Below are positions 16,713 to 19,127 of a stretch of DNA of 19,127 bases, piece after piece. The stretch covers positions 14,808 through 33,934 of the forward strand of contig HF998319.1 of assembly GCA_000433735.1 (NCBI GenBank), written 5' to 3'. The DNA comes from Clostridium sp. CAG:167. Its GTDB lineage: Bacteria; Bacillota; Clostridia; Lachnospirales; Lachnospiraceae. Each line of letters opens with the position of its first letter. Position 1 is the stretch's first letter. The notes beneath the pieces are model-generated. The model saw only the letters and a program-made list of their open reading frames with translations. It had not been told where the DNA came from and ran no database searches. The position numbers and the translations under genes were made by a program.

Positions 16713-18329
16713 CGGTAGTTCATAATCCCAGGTACTATAGGCATCTTCCGCTTCTTTTGGTACGGTTACCGGGTTATCCAATACCATATCTTCACCGGAG
16801 AAAGTCTGCTGTTCTCCGGTTTCATCTTCTTCGGAAAATTCCTCATACAACTCCACGGTCGGCGGTTCCTCAGACAGAAAACGAAGTTCAACATCTTCAC
16901 AGTGGCTGCACAGATATAATGACTGCCACCCTTTTTTCAGTTTCTTAACCGACTTGGGGATCAGAATGCGCTTGAGACTTCCCCTCCTGCCCATAGATAT
17001 TCCTGCCTCCAGGGATGTTACCTTCTCCGGGATGCTGATAATACCGGTTTCCGATGCTACTGCCACCAGCCGTTTTTCATTGGATGTAACAATACATCCC
17101 ATTCTTTCTTTGTATTTTTTGTTTCCTTCATCCAGAGAAATAGACTCCAATTCCGGTCCATCCAGTGCATAGTTTCCAATACTTGCAAGAGACTTAGGAA
17201 GAGAAATCTTTTTCACTGAGGAATAGCGGAGAAAATACTTTGGCAAAGTCCGGACACCCTCCGGCACTTTCATATTTGAAAGCCCCAGTGGTGCGTACAA
17301 AATATCTCCGGTACTCTTTTTAATGATAAAGTCATTTTCATTTTTGTAGTGACTGTTGATTCCTCCCAGACCAAACTCACAAATATGGTAGCAGCCGTAG
17401 AATAAATACGGTGTCAGACTCTTGATGCCGTCCGGCAGATTGATCTTCTCTAAGTTCTTAAATCCGCTGAAGGATCCTTCCTCCAGCCGCTCCACTGTGT
17501 CCGGAAGAACAATCTCCTTTACATTTTTCATCTTGGATGCACTTTTCAGATCCTCTCCATCCAGATCCGAATATTCACCGTCTTTGTTATTATCAGGACA
17601 TACCGTAGTTCCCACTACCGTATAGTATTCATTACCTTTGCCCGGCTTTCCGATCCGCACTACCGGCGCATCATCAAACTCCTCCGGAATCTGGATCTTT
17701 TCCACACTATCTCCGGAAAATGTAATTTTTGTGATCCACACTTTGTTAGCGTCCTGGGACATGCGAATGGTATAAGTGAGATCTCCCTTTTTCACATCCG
17801 ACTCCATCTTCTCCCATTTGACCTTTTCCACCGGTTTATCCGCATCTGAAGTCACCCCGTTTGAAATGATCTGTTCAGCCTTATCGGTCTTTCGATCCAA
17901 CTGGTTCTTCAGTTTCTCTTCTTTTTTCTTCTTTTTTTTCTCTTTCTTTGCCTTCGGGACAAAATCATCATCCTCCACCGAAACGATGCGGGATGTGTCC
18001 TCCTGGCCGGTTTTGTTTTCCCCGGACTCTTCCTGCTTTCCAAAAAAGGAAAAAGACTCCCATGGATGGAAATGGAATACTCTGGCGCTGACCTGGCCGG
18101 CAACTACCAGACTGGTTAAAATAATGGCGATCATGGCCACTTTGCGCATCACCAGTCCCAGAGTGATCCGGGAACCAAAATACCGCTCACTCCAGAACAA
18201 TTTCTTGATCCGGCGCTGGAATCTAGGCGAAAACTCATGCTCCTCCATCTGATCCACCATTTCATCGATTTCCTTCAGTTTTGCTTCCTGGTATTTTTTC
18301 AAAGCTTCTTTCAATTCGCTTTCGGTCAT
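16695..18329 (-). CDS. Putative anti-sigma factor with BspA-like leucine-rich repeat ectodomain
   Basis: A 544-residue single-pass membrane protein. The cytoplasmic part (1-63) is charged and helical, ending FSPRFQRRIKKLFWSERYFG. One transmembrane helix spans about 64-85. A very lysine-rich linker follows (about 126-141), then a beta-rich region and leucine-rich repeats of the LRR_5/BspA type at about 265-465 (for example IVLPDTVERLEEGSF and ISLPKSLASIGNYAL). The acidic C-terminus is about 487-544. Its ATG overlaps the sigma factor stop codon (ATGA), with AGGAGG 7 nt upstream, so the two are made together; an in-frame earlier start would lie inside the sigma gene. By order, coupling and topology it is probably the anti-sigma partner, with the repeats as external sensor. 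No zinc-binding anti-sigma motif or protease site is recognised, so this function is inference. Confidence 0.7.
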   Translation of the reverse strand: MTESELKEALKKYQEAKLKEIDEMVDQMEEHEFSPRFQRRIKKLFWSERYFGSRITLGLVMRKVAMIAIILTSLVVAGQVSARVFHFHPWESFSFFGKQEESGENKTGQEDTSRIVSVEDDDFVPKAKKEKKKKKKEEKLKNQLDRKTDKAEQIISNGVTSDADKPVEKVKWEKMESDVKKGDLTYTIRMSQDANKVWITKITFSGDSVEKIQIPEEFDDAPVVRIGKPGKGNEYYTVVGTTVCPDNNKDGEYSDLDGEDLKSASKMKNVKEIVLPDTVERLEEGSFSGFKNLEKINLPDGIKSLTPYLFYGCYHICEFGLGGINSHYKNENDFIIKKSTGDILYAPLGLSNMKVPEGVRTLPKYFLRYSSVKKISLPKSLASIGNYALDGPELESISLDEGNKKYKERMGCIVTSNEKRLVAVASETGIISIPEKVTSLEAGISMGRRGSLKRILIPKSVKKLKKGWQSLYLCSHCEDVELRFLSEEPPTVELYEEFSEEDETGEQQTFSGEDMVLDNPVTVPKEAEDAYSTWDYELPDLTSK

Positions 18330-18850
18330 GCCCTCACCTCCTGTTCCATTACCATCTTCCTTGCCCGGGACAACCGGCTGGCTACAGAGCCTTCCCTCAA
18401 TCCCAGGGTGGCGGCAATTTCTTTTATACTTAATTCGTTGCAATAAAACAAGATCAAAACTTCCTTGTACTTTTGTGGTAGTTTGTCAATCATTTCCATA
18501 GCCTCCATTGTTTCGTGCGCTGTCACATCACTGTCCACGGCTTCTACCCCTTCTAGTTCGTCCAGCGAAACTTCACCCATTTTCTTCTTTTTGCGACACA
18601 TATCGATGATCGTATGTTTCACGACCACCACGAGAAACCCCTTGGTTTCCGGTGCATCTACCTCTCCGATCTTGTCTATGTTCTTGATCACCTTCTCCCA
18701 TGACGAAAATACCGCGTCCTCTGCATCATATGAATTTCTCAATGATTTGTACGCGATGCTGTACATAAGCCGGTTGTATTTTTCATACAACTGCTCGATT
18801 TTTCTCTTTTCCTCCGGTGCGTCCACCGAAGCAATCAGTAAGCATAACAT
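18326..18850 (-). CDS. ECF-like RNA polymerase sigma factor
   Basis: A 174-residue sigma-70 family protein with only the two core domains. Sigma-2 is at about 17-88 (LYEKYNRLMYSIAYKSLRNSYDAEDAV, shown here in part as LMYSIAYKSL and DAEDAV), and sigma-4 at about 115-168, with LPQKYKEVLILFY and the helix-turn-helix SIKEIAATLGLREGSVASRL. It would direct polymerase to a small set of promoters. It is preceded by AAGGGG 7 nt before the ATG and coupled by a 4-bp overlap to the LRR membrane protein. A terminator shields it from the upstream gene. No obvious vegetative promoter fits in the 45 bp left, so its own promoter may be non-standard or autoregulated. Confidence 0.88.
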   Translation of the reverse strand: MLCLLIASVDAPEEKRKIEQLYEKYNRLMYSIAYKSLRNSYDAEDAVFSSWEKVIKNIDKIGEVDAPETKGFLVVVVKHTIIDMCRKKKKMGEVSLDELEGVEAVDSDVTAHETMEAMEMIDKLPQKYKEVLILFYCNELSIKEIAATLGLREGSVASRLSRARKMVMEQEVRA

Positions 18851-18895
18851 ATGTTTTCCCCTTTTATCGTTGTTTTGTCCGGAACTTCCGCCTGC

Positions 18896-18949
18896 AAAAA
18901 AAGTCCCTCATCCTGTCTGTCTATTAACTATAACGAAGCGGATGAGGGA
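18896..18949 (-). terminator. Intrinsic terminator of the upstream partial gene
   Basis: TCCCTCATCC (18940-18949 read on the minus strand) pairs perfectly with GGATGAGGGA (18904-18913) across a 26-nt loop, followed by a C and seven Ts on the minus strand (18896-18902). It begins about 27 nt after the stop codon of the gene at the right edge. Confidence 0.8.
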
Positions 18950-18975
18950 AACCTTGCACTTTATTATATAAAGTT

Positions 18976-19125
18976 TTAATTAAATCCATAAATTTTCTGT
19001 GAAATAGAATATCCCCACACCACTATTTTGCGTCCCGCTGCACTGCGGATCTGCATCGGCTTGCTTAATGCCATTTTATTGACCATACGGTACATGCCTT
19101 TATTCTGCGTTTTCAGATAATTCCA
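18976..19125 (-). CDS. Partial CDS, C-terminal 49 residues of an unrecognised protein
   Basis: An open frame enters from the right edge and ends at a TAA at 18976-18978. The last residues read ALSKPMQIRSAAGRKIVVWG and then YSISQKIYGFN. The frame has no stop over 49 codons, its end is followed at once by a strong terminator, and the other two minus-strand frames are closed, so it is probably the real end of a gene. The basic, mixed composition suggests a soluble enzyme, but I do not recognise the family. The start lies outside the window. Confidence 0.6.
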   Translation of the reverse strand, partial: WNYLKTQNKGMYRMVNKMALSKPMQIRSAAGRKIVVWGYSISQKIYGFN

Positions 19126-19127
19126 TA

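Noticed and set aside
17909..18103. Alternative-frame ORF over the lysine-rich linker and a dnaX-like slippery run (A AAA AAG), suggesting programmed frameshifting
   Set aside because: The shifted frames end quickly, and no upstream stimulatory Shine-Dalgarno or downstream stem was seen. It reflects low-complexity coding sequence; only random slippage is kept as a finding.

Overview
The window looks like a chromosomal segment of a Gram-positive anaerobe of the Clostridia, most likely Lachnospiraceae. The grounds are strong purine-rich ribosome binding sites, sigma-A type promoters, protein sequences typical of that family (a DUF4860-like protein beside a type II secretion F protein, lysine/tyrosine-rich secreted proteins, a BspA-like leucine-rich repeat protein), a Na+-type ATP synthase c subunit and a CwlD-like spore cortex amidase. 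Family-level placement is inference. No rRNA, tRNA, CRISPR array, phage gene or complete insertion sequence was seen.

Positions 1-3000, minus strand: a transglutaminase-like secreted protein with its own sigma-A promoter, a GspF/PilC-type inner-membrane platform protein, a pseudopilin-like protein, a DUF4860-like protein and the first 18 codons of another gene. This looks like part of a pilus or type II secretion-like cluster. A 92-bp unit bounded by a 10-bp direct repeat sits between two of its genes. The intergenic region at 2965-3234 also holds a plausible plus-strand promoter and a plus-strand terminator, together a candidate small RNA.

Positions 3235-14331, minus strand: a GH73 glucosaminidase, then (read in the direction of transcription) ywlC/sua5, a low-molecular-weight phosphatase homologue that has lost its catalytic residues, rpiB, proC, atpZ, atpI and atpB-E-F-H-A-G-D-C. 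Gaps are very short or the genes overlap, so these 14 genes probably form one operon. It makes the Na+- or H+-translocating F1Fo ATP synthase together with tRNA t6A modification, pentose phosphate and proline enzymes. From general knowledge, Bacillus subtilis has the order ywlC-ywlE-rpiB (ywlF) upstream of atp, so the layout is an old Firmicutes arrangement.

Positions 14390-16690: a cwlD-like amidase (minus) and, divergently, nicotinate phosphoribosyltransferase (plus), which has a near-consensus promoter overlapped by a small palindrome.

Positions 16695-19127, minus strand: an ECF-like sigma factor translationally coupled to a membrane protein whose short cytoplasmic N-terminus, single transmembrane helix, lysine-rich linker and leucine-rich repeat ectodomain suggest an unusual anti-sigma factor. 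Upstream are a strong terminator and the C-terminal end of an unrecognised gene. The most interesting items are the sigma/LRR pair, the dead phosphatase homologue, the 92-bp unit and the candidate small RNA.
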